DNA of 59,083 bases from a virus: positions 1-59,083 of IMG/VR virus record IMGVR_UViG_3300042731_000588, one strand, 5' to 3'. Each line of letters opens with the position of its first letter. Position 1 is the stretch's first letter. The position numbers and the translations under genes are program-made. Shown here piece by piece: positions 59,062 to 59,083 of the stretch. The notes beneath the pieces were generated by a model. That model made no database searches. It saw nothing but the letters and a program-made list of their open reading frames with translations, and was not told where the DNA came from.

Positions 59062-59083
59062 AGTGTAAATAATTAAGTGATTA

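Noticed and set aside
1-59083. 7-bp identity of the window ends as a direct terminal repeat
   Set aside because: Seven bases are too short for a physical terminal repeat; it fits a small assembly overlap or permuted ends better.
1-59083. tRNA genes
   Set aside because: No cloverleaf with the T-arm GTTCGA-type signature was seen in the gene-free stretches.

Overview
This window looks like a complete or nearly complete genome of a tailed phage, probably short-tailed (podovirus-type), infecting a member of the Bacteroidota, most likely a flavobacterium. The DNA is AT-rich (about 60% A+T by eye). Shine-Dalgarno sequences are almost absent. The integrase promoter matches the Bacteroidota -33/-7 consensus (TTG ... 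TAnnTTTG). A BACON-like domain and a DUF3127-like OB-fold protein are families typical of Bacteroidota and their phages. Portal, terminase, ring and nozzle proteins resemble those of crAss-like and marine flavobacterial podoviruses. No RNA polymerase, DNA polymerase, tape measure, tail sheath, tRNA or CRISPR array was found.

There are two arms. The rightward arm (950-45487) carries a GroES-like protein, a DnaA-domain-IV-like protein, candidate small terminase, large terminase, portal, scaffold and major capsid protein, followed by a strong terminator. A structural gene and a 3736-residue tail fibre with a C-terminal S74 chaperone come next. Then follow a BACON-like protein, two basic proteins, three connector/ring-like proteins, a nozzle-like protein split over two genes, and three ejection/internal virion proteins, the last 3011 residues long with an HEFVH metalloprotease motif. 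The arm closes with a lysis cassette: M15 endolysin, several small membrane proteins, two membrane-anchored coiled-coil proteins, a lipoprotein and a holin.

The leftward arm (59061 down to 45471, continuing through the window ends to 397-5) carries early genes. A MoxR-like AAA+ ATPase is paired with a VWA/HExxH protein, followed by a string of small genes (several too short for routine calling) and a terminator. A tyrosine recombinase has its own promoter. Then come recombination genes (ERF-like annealing protein, YqaJ exonuclease), OB-fold/SSB-like proteins, an iteron-plus-palindrome region that may be the replication origin, a T7 gp4-like primase-helicase, an Nmad1-like protein and four adjacent nucleases. 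The phage appears to supply primase-helicase, recombination and annealing functions and to borrow the host polymerases.

The ends share 7 bp, and joining them gives a normal intergenic distance within the leftward operon. The window is therefore probably a circularly permuted or circular genome opened inside that operon. The most notable unexplained signals are: a strand-polar octamer GGGGATTG present at least 28 times; roughly eight-fold enrichment of GCGAG/CTCGC where counted; a 13-bp iteron array beside a perfect 15-bp palindrome upstream of the primase; and a hairpin after gene 9363-10199 whose 5' flank is complementary to the primase mRNA (19 nt) and to two gene leaders (11 nt each).
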